Below, piece by piece: positions 55,380-64,000 of a stretch of DNA of 64,000 nt. Each line of letters begins with the position of its first letter. Positions within the stretch are counted from its first letter, which is position 1. The notes below the pieces were generated by a model, which saw only the letters and a program-made list of their open reading frames with translations, ran no database searches and was not told the DNA's origin. The translations under genes and the position numbers were made by a program. Origin of the DNA: Streptomyces sp. 846.5 (GTDB lineage Bacteria > Actinomycetota > Actinomycetes > Streptomycetales > Streptomycetaceae); assembly GCF_004365705.1 (NCBI RefSeq), contig NZ_SOBN01000001.1:2652001-2716000 (forward strand). Direction: 5' to 3'.

Positions 55380-55505
55380 CTACTGGTGCCCGGTGGAGCC
55401 GCCGTTGTCGCGGCGGTCCAGGGCGCGCTGGAGCGCGGCCATGGCCGCGGCCCGGTCGTTGTTCTGGGGACGCTGGGTGGGGTTCTGCGGGCGCTGCTGG
55501 TCCAT
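55380..55505 (-). CDS. Small hydrophilic 41-residue protein
   Basis: [20 protein letters not shown] at the start, then a short Ala/Leu helix ([13 protein letters not shown]) and [11 protein letters not shown] at 55505 with GGAGTCCC nine bases upstream; stop TAG at 55380. Gln/Arg/Asn-rich and unstructured apart from the helix. It lies between serA and leuB on the same strand. The clear ribosome site and codon pattern argue that it is translated; function unknown. Confidence 0.68.
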   Translation of the reverse strand: MDQQRPQNPTQRPQNNDRAAAMAALQRALDRRDNGGSTGHQ

Positions 55506-55723
55506 GAGGGACTCCGTTCACGCGCGGGGGTGCGGCAAAGAGACTGTGCGGGAAAAGGCTGCGAGAAGGGGCCGCGCGAGGGTCACCCGCGAAAAGGGCC
55601 GGGTCGGAACTGGCCGTGGATACAGCAGATCGTCCGACATTCTCACGGTACGACAGCTCACCGCGACTGTCTGCAGAACTACTTGGATTTCCTACTATCT
55701 GAGACGGAGGTCACCCGGACATA

Positions 55724-55766
55724 CGAAAGCCCCGTCCGTCACGGACCGCGACAGACGGGGCTTTCG
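55724..55766. terminator. Terminator of serA
   Basis: 13-bp perfect stem CGAAAGCCCCGTC/GACGGGGCTTTCG with a 17-base loop, 12 bases beyond the serA stop. Confidence 0.85.
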
Positions 55767-55778
55767 GCGGCTCAGGGG

Positions 55779-57386
55779 TCAGGAGTCGCTGAGGTTCACC
55801 GAACGGGCGAACTTGGCGCCGATCTCAGCGGCGATCTCGGTCAGCAGCGGCTGCGGGATCTCGCTGTCCACGGTGAGCGAGACCAGCGCGTCGCCGGCCT
55901 CGTCGTCGCGGGAGACCTGCATGCCCGCGATGTTGATGCCGGCCTCGCCGAGGATCCGGCCGAGCGAGCCGACCACGCCGGGGCGGTCGTCGTAGCGGAA
56001 GAAGGCCATGTGGTCGGTGAGCACCACGTCCACGTCGAAGGTGTCGACGCCGACGATCTTCTGGATCCGCTTGGGGCCGGTGAGCGTGCCGGAGACGGCG
56101 ACCTCGCGGCCGTCGGTCAGGGTGCCGCGCACGGTGATGACATTGCGGTACTCGGGGCTCTCGCTGGTCGTGGTCAGCCGCACCTCAAGGCCGCGCTCCT
56201 GGGCGAACAACGGGGCGTTGACGTAGGAGACCGTCTCGGCGACGACGTCCTCGAAGACGCCCTTGAGGGCCGACAGCTCCAGCACCTTGACGTCGTGCTG
56301 GGTGATCTCGCCGCGCACCTCGACGTCGAGGCGGACCGCGACCTCGCCGGCCAGGGCGGTGAAGATCCGGCCGAGCTTCTCGGCCAGCGGCAGCCCGGGA
56401 CGCACGTCCTCGGCGATGACGCCGCCCTGGACGTTGACCGCGTCCGGGACCAGCTCGCCGGCGAGGGCGAGGCGGACCGACTTGGCGACCGAGATGCCGG
56501 CCTTCTCCTGCGCCTCGTCGGTGGAGGCGCCCAGGTGCGGGGTGCAGACCACGTTGTCGAAGGCGAACAGCGGGGAGTCGGTGCACGGCTCCTTGGCGTA
56601 GACGTCGAGGCCGGCGCCGGCCACCCGGCCCTCCTTGAGGGCGGCCGCCAGGGCCTCCTCGTCCACGATGCCGCCGCGGGCGGCGTTCACGATGCGGACG
56701 GTCGGCTTGACCTTGTGCAGCGCCTCGTCGCCGATCAGACCGACGGTCTCCGGGGTCTTCGGGAGGTGCACGGTGATGAAGTCGGAGACCGCCAGCAGCT
56801 CGTCCAGCGACATGAGCTTGACGCCCATCTGCGCGGCCCGGGCGGCCTGGATGTAGGGGTCGTAGGCGACGATCTTCATGCCGAAGCCGGACATGCGCTG
56901 CGCGACCAGGACGCCGATGCGGCCGAGGCCGACCACGCCGAGGGTCTTCTCGGCCAGCTCGACGCCGGTGTACTTGCTGCGGGCCCACTTCCCGGCCTTC
57001 AGCGCGGTATTGGCGGCCGGGATGTGCCGGGCGGTGGAGATCAGCAGGCCACAGGCCAGCTCGGCGGCGGTGACGATGTTGGAGGTCGGGGCGTTCACGA
57101 CCATCACACCCGCCTTGGTCGCGGCGGGTACGTCCACGTTGTCCAGGCCGACGCCGGCGCGGGCGACGACCTTGAGCTTCCCGGCGGCGGCGATGGCCTC
57201 GGCGTCGACCTTGGTGGCGGAGCGGATCAGGATCGCGTCCACGTCGGCGATGGCGGGCAGCAGCTCGGCCCGGTCGGCGCCGTCGCAGTGGCGGATCTCG
57301 AAGTCGGGGCCCAACGCGTCCACGGTCGCGGGGGAGAGCTCTTCCGCGATGAGAACGACAGGCTTGTGGGTGGGTGCAGCGCTCAC
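55779..57386 (-). CDS. serA: D-3-phosphoglycerate dehydrogenase (long form with ACT domain)
   Basis: A 535-residue type I enzyme starting serine biosynthesis. Substrate and NAD domains hold VARAGVGLDNVDVPA, LGRIGVLVAQRM (nucleotide loop) and HLPKTPETVGLIG; an intervening domain (about 315-455) and a C-terminal ACT domain for serine feedback (MAFFRYDDRPGVVGSLGRIL) follow. The GTG at 57386 follows TAAGGACAA; a longer open frame to 57716 is not conserved. Flanked by leuB and ilvC. Confidence 0.96.
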   Translation of the reverse strand: MSAAPTHKPVVLIAEELSPATVDALGPDFEIRHCDGADRAELLPAIADVDAILIRSATKVDAEAIAAAGKLKVVARAGVGLDNVDVPAATKAGVMVVNAPTSNIVTAAELACGLLISTARHIPAANTALKAGKWARSKYTGVELAEKTLGVVGLGRIGVLVAQRMSGFGMKIVAYDPYIQAARAAQMGVKLMSLDELLAVSDFITVHLPKTPETVGLIGDEALHKVKPTVRIVNAARGGIVDEEALAAALKEGRVAGAGLDVYAKEPCTDSPLFAFDNVVCTPHLGASTDEAQEKAGISVAKSVRLALAGELVPDAVNVQGGVIAEDVRPGLPLAEKLGRIFTALAGEVAVRLDVEVRGEITQHDVKVLELSALKGVFEDVVAETVSYVNAPLFAQERGLEVRLTTTSESPEYRNVITVRGTLTDGREVAVSGTLTGPKRIQKIVGVDTFDVDVVLTDHMAFFRYDDRPGVVGSLGRILGEAGINIAGMQVSRDDEAGDALVSLTVDSEIPQPLLTEIAAEIGAKFARSVNLSDS

Positions 57387-57691
57387 GACAGTTGTCCTTA
57401 CTGTCCGGATCTCCCCTGCCGCATGGGTGTGGGTGGCACCCGTGTAGGGGCGGCATGGTGGGAACGGTGGCATGCCGCGTTGGAGACGCACGACGCTGTG
57501 GGCCTGACGCGCAATCGGGAGTCTAGCGAGGGTTGGAGCCGTACCACTCGCCCCTGCGGCGGAATCACCCGCACGGGACCTTACGAACCGTACAACTGAG
57601 CTACGCCGGACAGAAACAGTCCCGCCCAGGCCCGCCTGCTTGGGGTTTCGCAGGGGTCCGGGGCATCGTGCCCCGAAAAGTTGGAGCAAGG
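57387..57691. other. Intergenic region between ilvC and serA, with tRNA-like fragment
   Basis: No gene. On the minus strand 57611-57590 reads TCCGGCGTAGCTCAGTTGTA, the typical 5' end of a tRNA (acceptor plus D arm), but no matching acceptor strand, D-stem partner or T arm follows; either a decayed tRNA or chance. Confidence 0.35.
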
Positions 57692-57723
57692 TGCGGGGGT
57701 GCCCGTTCCAGGACACCCCCGCA
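57692..57723 (-). terminator. Terminator of the ilvBNC operon
   Basis: 10-bp stem TGCGGGGGTG/CACCCCCGCA with a 12-base loop, 18 bases beyond the ilvC stop. Confidence 0.82.
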
Positions 57724-57741
57724 GCCGAGGTGGGAGGAAGC

Positions 57742-58836
<1,095 letters not shown>

Positions 58837-58860
58837 TCAGCGAAGGTGCAGGTCAGCTGT

Positions 58861-58948
58861 GGCTTGTCGCGCAGTTCCCCGCGCCCCTATCTGGTTGCAG
58901 CCGGGCCAGTTGCATAACCTCAGGGGCGCGGGGAACTGCGCGAGAACC
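58861..58948. repeat. Intergenic palindromic repeat, copy 6 (within the ilv operon)
   Basis: Left arm GTCGCGCAGTTCCCCGCGCC, right arm GGGGCGCGGGGAACTGCGCG, central GGTTGCAG/CAGTTGCA. It lies in the 223-bp gap between ilvN and ilvC, where a hairpin could lower ilvC expression relative to ilvBN or protect the upstream mRNA end. Confidence 0.9.
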
Positions 58949-58963
58949 ATGCACCCAGGGTGG

Positions 58964-59488
58964 TCACGCGGAGCGGTCCAGCGCGCGGAGGGAACGGTCG
59001 GTGATGGACCTTGCACCGCGGCCCACGGCGACCATCCCGGACTGGACGAGTTCCTTGATGCCGTACGGCTCCAGCATCTTGAGCATGGCCTCCAGCTTGT
59101 CGCTGCTCCCGGTGGCCTCGATGGTGACGGCGTCCGGGGAGACGTCCACCGTCTTCGCGCGGAAGAGCTGGACGATCTCGGTGATCTGGGAGCGGCTCTC
59201 GCTGTCCGCGCGCACCTTGACCAGGACCAGTTCGCGGCGCACTGCCGCCTCCGGGTCCAGCTCGACGATCTTTATGACGTTGACCAGCTTGTTGAGCTGC
59301 TTGGTGACCTGCTCCAGCGGCAGGTCCTCCACGTTGACGACGATGGTCATCCGGGAGATGTCGGGGTGCTCGGTCGGTCCGACCGCGAGCGAGTCGATGT
59401 TGAATCCCCGGCGGGAGAACAGGGCGGCGATGCGGGCGAGCACGCCTGGCTTGTTCTCGACCAGGACGGAGAGGGTGTGCTTGGACAT
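58964..59488 (-). CDS. ilvN: Acetolactate synthase small (regulatory) subunit
   Basis: A 174-residue two-domain protein: N-terminal ACT domain (SKHTLSVLVENKPGVLARIA, FSRRGFNIDSLAVGPTE), which binds valine for feedback, and the C-terminal ALS_ss_C domain (RSQITEIVQLFRAKTVDVS). It starts 12 bases after ilvB and is co-expressed with it. Confidence 0.97.
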   Translation of the reverse strand: MSKHTLSVLVENKPGVLARIAALFSRRGFNIDSLAVGPTEHPDISRMTIVVNVEDLPLEQVTKQLNKLVNVIKIVELDPEAAVRRELVLVKVRADSESRSQITEIVQLFRAKTVDVSPDAVTIEATGSSDKLEAMLKMLEPYGIKELVQSGMVAVGRGARSITDRSLRALDRSA

Positions 59489-59500
59489 GGTTCCTATCCC

Positions 59501-61333
59501 TTAGTCGAGCTGGTCGCCGAAGTCCGGACGGACGTCACGCGCCGCCAGGATCTCGTCGTTGCTGGTTCCGGCGGCGACCATCGGCCAGACCATGGCGTCC
59601 TGGTGCACGATGAAGTCGATGACGACCGGGGCGTCGTTGATGGCCATCGCCTGCTGGATGACCGCGTCCAGGTCCTCGGGGCGCTCGCAGCGCAGGCCGA
59701 CGCAGCCCATCGCCTCGGACAGCTTGACGAAGTCCGGGATCCGGGTGCCCTGGGCGGGCTGGGCGACGCCGTCGTGCTCGGGGCCGCTGTGCAGCACGGT
59801 GTTGGAGTAGCGCTGGTCGTAGAACAGGGTCTGCCACTGGCGGACCATGCCCAGCGAGCCGTTGTTGATGACCGCGACCTTGATCGGGATGTTGTTCAGG
59901 GCGCAGGTGACCAGCTCCTGGTTGGTCATCTGGAAGCAGCCGTCGCCGTCGATCGCCCAGACCTGGGTGTCCGGCATGCCGGCCTTCGCGCCCATGGCCG
60001 CCGGGACGGCGTAGCCCATGGTGCCCGCGCCGCCGGAGTTCAGCCAGGTGGCCGGCTTCTCGAAGGTCAGGAACTGGGAGGCCCACATCTGGTGCTGGCC
60101 CACGCCCGCCGCGTAGATCGCGTCCGGGCCGACCAGCTGGCCGATCCGCTCGATCACCTGCTGCGGGCTCAGCATGTTGTCCGGGGCCGCGTCGTAACCG
60201 ACCGGGTAGGTCTTGCGCCAGCCGTTGAGCTGCTGCCACCACTCCGTGTAGTCCGAGGTCGTGCCGCCGGCGTACTCGGCCTGGACCGCCTGGATCAGGT
60301 CGGCCAGGATCTCGCGGGCGTCGCCGACGATCGGCACGTCGGCGGTGCGGTTCTTGCCGATCTCGGCCGGGTCGATGTCGGCGTGGACGATCTTGGCGTG
60401 CGGGGCGAAGGTGTCCAGCCGGCCGGTGACCCGGTCGTCGAAGCGGGTGCCGACGGCGAACAGCAGGTCGGCCTTCTGCAGCGCGGTGACGGCGGCGACA
60501 CTGCCGTGCATGCCGGGCATGCCCAGGTGCTGTTCGTGGGTGTCGGGGAAGGAGCCCAGCGCCATCAGCGTGGTGACCACCGGGGCGCCGGTCAGCTCGG
60601 CCAGGATGCGCAGCTCGGCGGTGGCGCCGGACTTGATGACGCCGCCGCCGATGTAGAGGACCGGGCGCTTGGACGTGGTCAGTAGCCGGGCCGCCTCGCG
60701 GATCTGCTTGGCGTGCGGCTTGGTGACCGGGCGGTAGCCGGGCAGCTGGTGCTCCGGCGGCCAGCGGAACACGGTCCGGGCCTGCAGCGCGTCCTTGGCG
60801 ATGTCGACCAGCACCGGGCCGGGGCGGCCGGTGGCGGCGATGTGGAACGCCTCGGAGATCACCCGGGGGATCTCGGCCGGGTCGGTGACCAGGAAGTTGT
60901 GCTTGGTGATCGGCATGGTGATGCCGCAGATGTCCGCCTCCTGGAAGGCGTCCGTGCCGATGGCGGCACTGGCGACCTGTCCGGTGATGGCGACGATCGG
61001 CACCGAGTCCATGTAGGCGTCGGCGATCGGCGTGACCAGGTTGGTGGCGCCCGGACCCGAGGTGGCCATGCAGACGCCGACCTTGCCGGTGGCCTGCGCG
61101 TAGCCGGTGGCCGCGTGGCCGGCGCCCTGCTCGTGCCGGACCAGGATGTGACGGACCTTGACCGAGTCCATCAGCGGGTCGTAGGCGGGGAGGATCGCGC
61201 CGCCCGGGAGTCCGAACATGGTCTCGACGCCGACCGCTTCGAGCGAGCGGATGAGCGACTGGGCCCCGGTCATGGGCTCGGCGACGGGGGACGTCTCGCC
61301 TCGCTGCGGGGCGGCGGCTGCCTGCTCAGTCAT
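59501..61333 (-). CDS. ilvB: Acetolactate synthase large subunit
   Basis: A 610-residue ThDP enzyme (acetohydroxyacid synthase) forming acetolactate or acetohydroxybutyrate. Active-site Glu in [34 protein letters not shown] region and the ThDP motif [14 protein letters not shown]...NN. The ATG at 61333 ([13 protein letters not shown]) follows AAGGAA. Transcription passes a leader peptide and intrinsic terminator first, so attenuation by branched-chain amino acids is expected. Confidence 0.97.
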   Translation of the reverse strand: MTEQAAAAPQRGETSPVAEPMTGAQSLIRSLEAVGVETMFGLPGGAILPAYDPLMDSVKVRHILVRHEQGAGHAATGYAQATGKVGVCMATSGPGATNLVTPIADAYMDSVPIVAITGQVASAAIGTDAFQEADICGITMPITKHNFLVTDPAEIPRVISEAFHIAATGRPGPVLVDIAKDALQARTVFRWPPEHQLPGYRPVTKPHAKQIREAARLLTTSKRPVLYIGGGVIKSGATAELRILAELTGAPVVTTLMALGSFPDTHEQHLGMPGMHGSVAAVTALQKADLLFAVGTRFDDRVTGRLDTFAPHAKIVHADIDPAEIGKNRTADVPIVGDAREILADLIQAVQAEYAGGTTSDYTEWWQQLNGWRKTYPVGYDAAPDNMLSPQQVIERIGQLVGPDAIYAAGVGQHQMWASQFLTFEKPATWLNSGGAGTMGYAVPAAMGAKAGMPDTQVWAIDGDGCFQMTNQELVTCALNNIPIKVAVINNGSLGMVRQWQTLFYDQRYSNTVLHSGPEHDGVAQPAQGTRIPDFVKLSEAMGCVGLRCERPEDLDAVIQQAMAINDAPVVIDFIVHQDAMVWPMVAAGTSNDEILAARDVRPDFGDQLD

Positions 61334-61393
61334 CTGCTGATTCCTTCTCGGAGTGGTACGTGGCGGGGTTGCGAGCTTCTGGGGCGTGGGCAA

Positions 61394-61428
61394 CAAAAAA
61401 CCCCTCGTGCCCGTGGGCATGCGAGGGG
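61394..61428 (-). terminator. Attenuator terminator upstream of ilvB
   Basis: On the minus strand CCCCTCG...CGAGGGG with inner GCCC/GGGC, followed by TTTTTT (61400-61395) and TGTTG. It lies between the leader peptide and ilvB, about 55 bases before ilvB. Confidence 0.85.
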
Positions 61429-61482
61429 TGGCGCGTCGGCCTGAGTGATTCCGTGGACCAGGTGATACTGGAGTCCTGCGGA

Positions 61483-61524
61483 TCAGCCGACGCGCCCGCC
61501 AAGTACGAGAATTCGGGTGCTCAT
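61483..61524 (-). CDS. ilvB leader peptide
   Basis: A 13-residue peptide, [13 protein letters not shown], with consecutive Ile-Leu-Val-Leu codons and a later Val; ATG at 61524, GGAGGAAGG six bases upstream, stop at 61483. Its last codons (GGCGCGTCGGC, 61496-61486) are the exact inverse of GCCGACGCGCC at 61440-61430, beside the terminator, giving a ribosome-sensitive helix. This is the arrangement predicted for actinobacterial ilvB attenuators. Confidence 0.82.
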   Translation of the reverse strand: MSTRILVLGGRVG

Positions 61525-61556
61525 GGCTCGACCTTCCTCCGGCGGTGACCGGAGTG

Positions 61557-64000
61557 TCAAGCCGGTGGGATCGATGTCTCATCATGCGGACCCAGGCCGA
61601 GATGACTGCCGCGGGAGCGTCCTTGCTGGTCAGAGTTGGTGCGGGGGTGGCCGGGGCGATGAATCCGCAGGTCACTCCGGGAGTCACTCGAAGGGTGGAC
61701 GACCCGGGGCGACTCGGCTGTGGCCGCCCGGGGCACGGCCGCCTCCGGGGCCGTGGGCACCTCGAAACTGGGGCCGCAGAGGACGGCGTCCAGCTGCTCC
61801 TCGGGCAGGGGTCCGGAGAAGAACTGGCCCTGGCCGCGGCGGCAGCCCAGCTCGCGCAGCAGTGCCGCCTGGGGCGCGTGGTCGACGCCCTCGGCGACCG
61901 TGGTGAGGCCCAGTTCCTGCCCCAGCCGGAGCACGGAAGTGGTCAGGGTCCGCAGGAACGCCGACTCGGTCAGGCCCTCGACCAGAGCGCGTTCCACCTT
62001 GATCATGTCCACCGGCAGTCGGCGCAGCCCGCTGAGCGGGGCCCCGAGGCCGCCGAACCCGTCCAGCGCGATCCCGACGCCGAGCCTGCGCAGCGCGGTG
62101 AGCCTGCGGACCAGTTCGTCGGAGTGGTGGCTGCGGATGTCGGCGGCGTCGCCCTCGGCGATCTCCAGGAGTAAGGAATCCGCGGGCAGGCCGCTGCGCA
62201 GCAGTATGGCCTCGATGGTCTCGCACAGCCCGGGCGCGGCCAGTCTGCGGGCCGGCAGCCGGAGCGCCACCGGGAGCTGGGAGACGGTGGCGCCGAGCCG
62301 GTCCCGGCGTTCCCTGGACAGCTGCAGCGCCTGCTCGACCATCCAGCGGGTGAACCGGGCCGCACGGTCGCCGCCCTCCGAGGCCCGCAGGAACTCGGCC
62401 GGGGTGAGCAGCAGGCCCTGCGCCGAGCGCCAGCGGGCCTGCGCCGACAGGGCGACCACCTCTCCGGACTCCAGGTCGACGACGGGCTGGTGCAGCAGGG
62501 CGAACTGGCCCTCGCGCACCGCGATCCTGAGCCGCTGCTCCAGCTCGGTGCGACGGTGCAGCTCGGTGCGCAGTTGCGGGTCGTAGACGGCGACCCGGCC
62601 CTTGCCGTTCTTCTTGGCCTGGTACATCGCCAGATCGGCGTTGCGCAGCAGCCTGGCCGGGGTGATCCCCGGCTCGGCGAAGGCGATGCCGATGCTGGCG
62701 GCGACGCCGAGCTCCTCGCTGCCGATCCAGTACGGCGCGGACAGCGCCGCGCGCAGCCGCTCGGCGACCTCCGCGGCCTGCTCCTGGTCGAGCCCGGTCA
62801 GCAGCACCGCGAACTCGTCGCCGCCCAGGCGGGCCACGGTGTCCCCGGTGCGGACGGTGTCCTGGAGCCTGCGGGCCGCCTGCACCAGCAGTTCGTCGCC
62901 GACCTGGTGTCCGGCGCTGTCGTTGACGGCCTTGAAGCCGTCGAGGTCGAGGAAGAGCACCGCGACGCCCTCGGCCGTCTTCGGTGGCGTCCTGTTGAGT
63001 GCAGCCCTGCCGCGGTTCAGGAACAGAGCGCGGTTGGGCAGGTCGGTGAGCGCGTCGTGGAACGCGTTGTGCTCCAACTGCGCCTGCAGTCGCACCCGTT
63101 CGGAGACGTCCCGGCAGTTGAAGATCAGTCCGTCGCGGTAGCGGTTCACCGTGGACTCGACGTCCAGCCACTCCCCCGCGCCGGAGCGCACCCGGCACTC
63201 GATCCTCGCGGTCGGCTCCTGGGCCGGACTCTGCGCGAGGTAGCGCTGCACCTCCCAGAGGACGTGCCCGAGGTCGTCCGGGTGGACCATCTCCGGCAGC
63301 CGGGTGCCGACCAGCTCCTCGGCCGGACGGCCGTAGACGCCGGCGGCGGCCGGGCTGACATAGCGCAGGATGCCGTCCGGGTCGGCGATCATGATGACGT
63401 CGCTGGAGCCCTGCACCAGCGAGCGGAAGTGGTTCTCCTGGTGCGAGAGCTTCTGCGCCAGCGACAGGTTGTCCAGCAGCATGATGCCCTGGCGAAGGAT
63501 CAGCGCGAACACCACGGTGCAAGCGACGATCAGCACGAAGCGGTCCAACTCGCGCTGCGCGAAGGCGTTGTAGATCAGGCCGACGGTGCAGACCCCGGCC
63601 GCGGCGTAGGGGGTCAGCACGCTGAAGGTGGAGGCGACCCTGGTGCGGCCCCCGGCGGAGGCGGCGGAGCCGCCGGTGCTGCTGGGCCTGGCCCAGGGGG
63701 CCCAGGCGAGCAGCATGCTGCCGGTGAACCAGCCGGCGTCCAGCAGCTGGCCGGAGTGGTAGGCGTCCCTGAGCGCCTGGCTGGTGAACAGGGCGTCGCA
63801 GAGCACGGTCAGGGCCAGCGCCACCATCGCGGTGTGCACGGCCGCCCGGTTGCTGTCACGGCTCCGGAAGCGCAGCCCCAGCACCATGCTGACCAGCAGG
63901 ATGTCCAGCACCGGGTAGGCCAGGGCCATGGACAGCCGCAGCGGGCTGCCGGAGTCGCCGTGGGCGGTGCGCGCCAGCGCGAGGCTCCAGCTGAGCGTCA
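61557..64000 (-). CDS. Membrane PAS-GGDEF-EAL protein (N-terminus beyond the window)
   Basis: 814 residues seen; the frame is open past base 64000. Several membrane helices, a PAS domain ([20 protein letters not shown]), a GGDEF diguanylate cyclase domain ([21 protein letters not shown] with the inhibitory RxxD site RTGD five residues upstream) and an EAL domain. GGDEF looks catalytic. The EAL domain lacks its name motif ([10 protein letters not shown] in place of the EAL segment), has LDGFGG for DDFG and Glu for the Lys-adjacent Asp (IKVERALV), so it is probably a non-cleaving, possibly c-di-GMP-binding domain. It turns over c-di-GMP, which controls the vegetative-to-sporulation switch in Streptomyces. 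Confidence 0.88.
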   Translation of the reverse strand, partial: TLSWSLALARTAHGDSGSPLRLSMALAYPVLDILLVSMVLGLRFRSRDSNRAAVHTAMVALALTVLCDALFTSQALRDAYHSGQLLDAGWFTGSMLLAWAPWARPSSTGGSAASAGGRTRVASTFSVLTPYAAAGVCTVGLIYNAFAQRELDRFVLIVACTVVFALILRQGIMLLDNLSLAQKLSHQENHFRSLVQGSSDVIMIADPDGILRYVSPAAAGVYGRPAEELVGTRLPEMVHPDDLGHVLWEVQRYLAQSPAQEPTARIECRVRSGAGEWLDVESTVNRYRDGLIFNCRDVSERVRLQAQLEHNAFHDALTDLPNRALFLNRGRAALNRTPPKTAEGVAVLFLDLDGFKAVNDSAGHQVGDELLVQAARRLQDTVRTGDTVARLGGDEFAVLLTGLDQEQAAEVAERLRAALSAPYWIGSEELGVAASIGIAFAEPGITPARLLRNADLAMYQAKKNGKGRVAVYDPQLRTELHRRTELEQRLRIAVREGQFALLHQPVVDLESGEVVALSAQARWRSAQGLLLTPAEFLRASEGGDRAARFTRWMVEQALQLSRERRDRLGATVSQLPVALRLPARRLAAPGLCETIEAILLRSGLPADSLLLEIAEGDAADIRSHHSDELVRRLTALRRLGVGIALDGFGGLGAPLSGLRRLPVDMIKVERALVEGLTESAFLRTLTTSVLRLGQELGLTTVAEGVDHAPQAALLRELGCRRGQGQFFSGPLPEEQLDAVLCGPSFEVPTAPEAAVPRAATAESPRVVHPSSDSRSDLRIHRPGHPRTNSDQQGRSRGSHLGLGPHDETSIPPA

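Overview
The window is a high-GC chromosomal core region of a Streptomycetaceae-type actinobacterium (Streptomyces, Kitasatospora or Streptacidiphilus-like). The reasons are very high GC with GTG/TTG starts, a Lys/Ala-tailed HU protein (HupS), two conservons (cvnABCD), CofC for cofactor F420, an SMC-rnc-coaD-recG block, and several copies of the intergenic palindrome common in this family. As far as I can recall, the gene order follows the conserved S. coelicolor SCO55xx backbone, read in reverse.

Layout. 1-5362: a truncated cellulose-synthase-like glycosyltransferase, smc and a small coiled-coil gene, all minus strand. 5734-9102: acylphosphatase, then a plus-strand trio (secreted CAP/SCP protein, PP2C-like phosphatase, aldose 1-epimerase). 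9242-18208: a minus-strand block of recG, rsmD, coaD, a SepIVA-like division protein, DUF177, rpmF, rnc and mutM, with a DhaL/FakA-like kinase at its head. 18507-22682: rpmB, thiD, pfkA, thiL, a stand-alone AsnC effector domain and a DUF3515 lipoprotein. 22693-24096: a complete ISL3-family insertion sequence with intact 8-bp target duplication. 24221-29490: ddl, gpsA, plsC, cofC, hupS and small genes. 29660-36459: leuCD facing the IclR-type regulator ndgR, a GT-C membrane glycosyltransferase and an ABC exporter pair. 36549-37184: five tRNA genes (Gln, Glu x3, Gln) directly downstream of gltX. 38844-39930: an FAH-family gene and an unrecognised small gene. 40469-50834: two tandem conservons. 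50913-61524: cimA, ilvE, leuB, serA, ilvC, ilvN, ilvB and the ilvB leader peptide. 61557-64000: a truncated membrane PAS-GGDEF-EAL protein.

Functional themes. Most of the branched-chain amino acid pathway lies within 32 kb (leuC, leuD, cimA, ilvE, leuB, ilvC, ilvN, ilvB), with three visible control layers: a face-to-face ndgR/leuCD promoter with a palindrome in the shared spacer, a leader peptide plus intrinsic terminator before ilvB, and a structured leader with intrinsic terminator before cimA. Translation and genome maintenance genes (rpmF, rpmB, gltX with its own tRNA substrates, rnc, smc, recG, mutM) fill much of the rest.

The most unusual signals are the patchwork of identical and diverged segments between the two conservons (gene conversion), the conserved tail at the end of the otherwise low-complexity CvnA C-termini, an unrecognised 63-residue protein with a duplicated TANPRRT motif and its own terminator, the gltX-tRNA arrangement, and a six-locus palindromic repeat family. 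No CRISPR array, prophage or biosynthetic gene cluster was seen.
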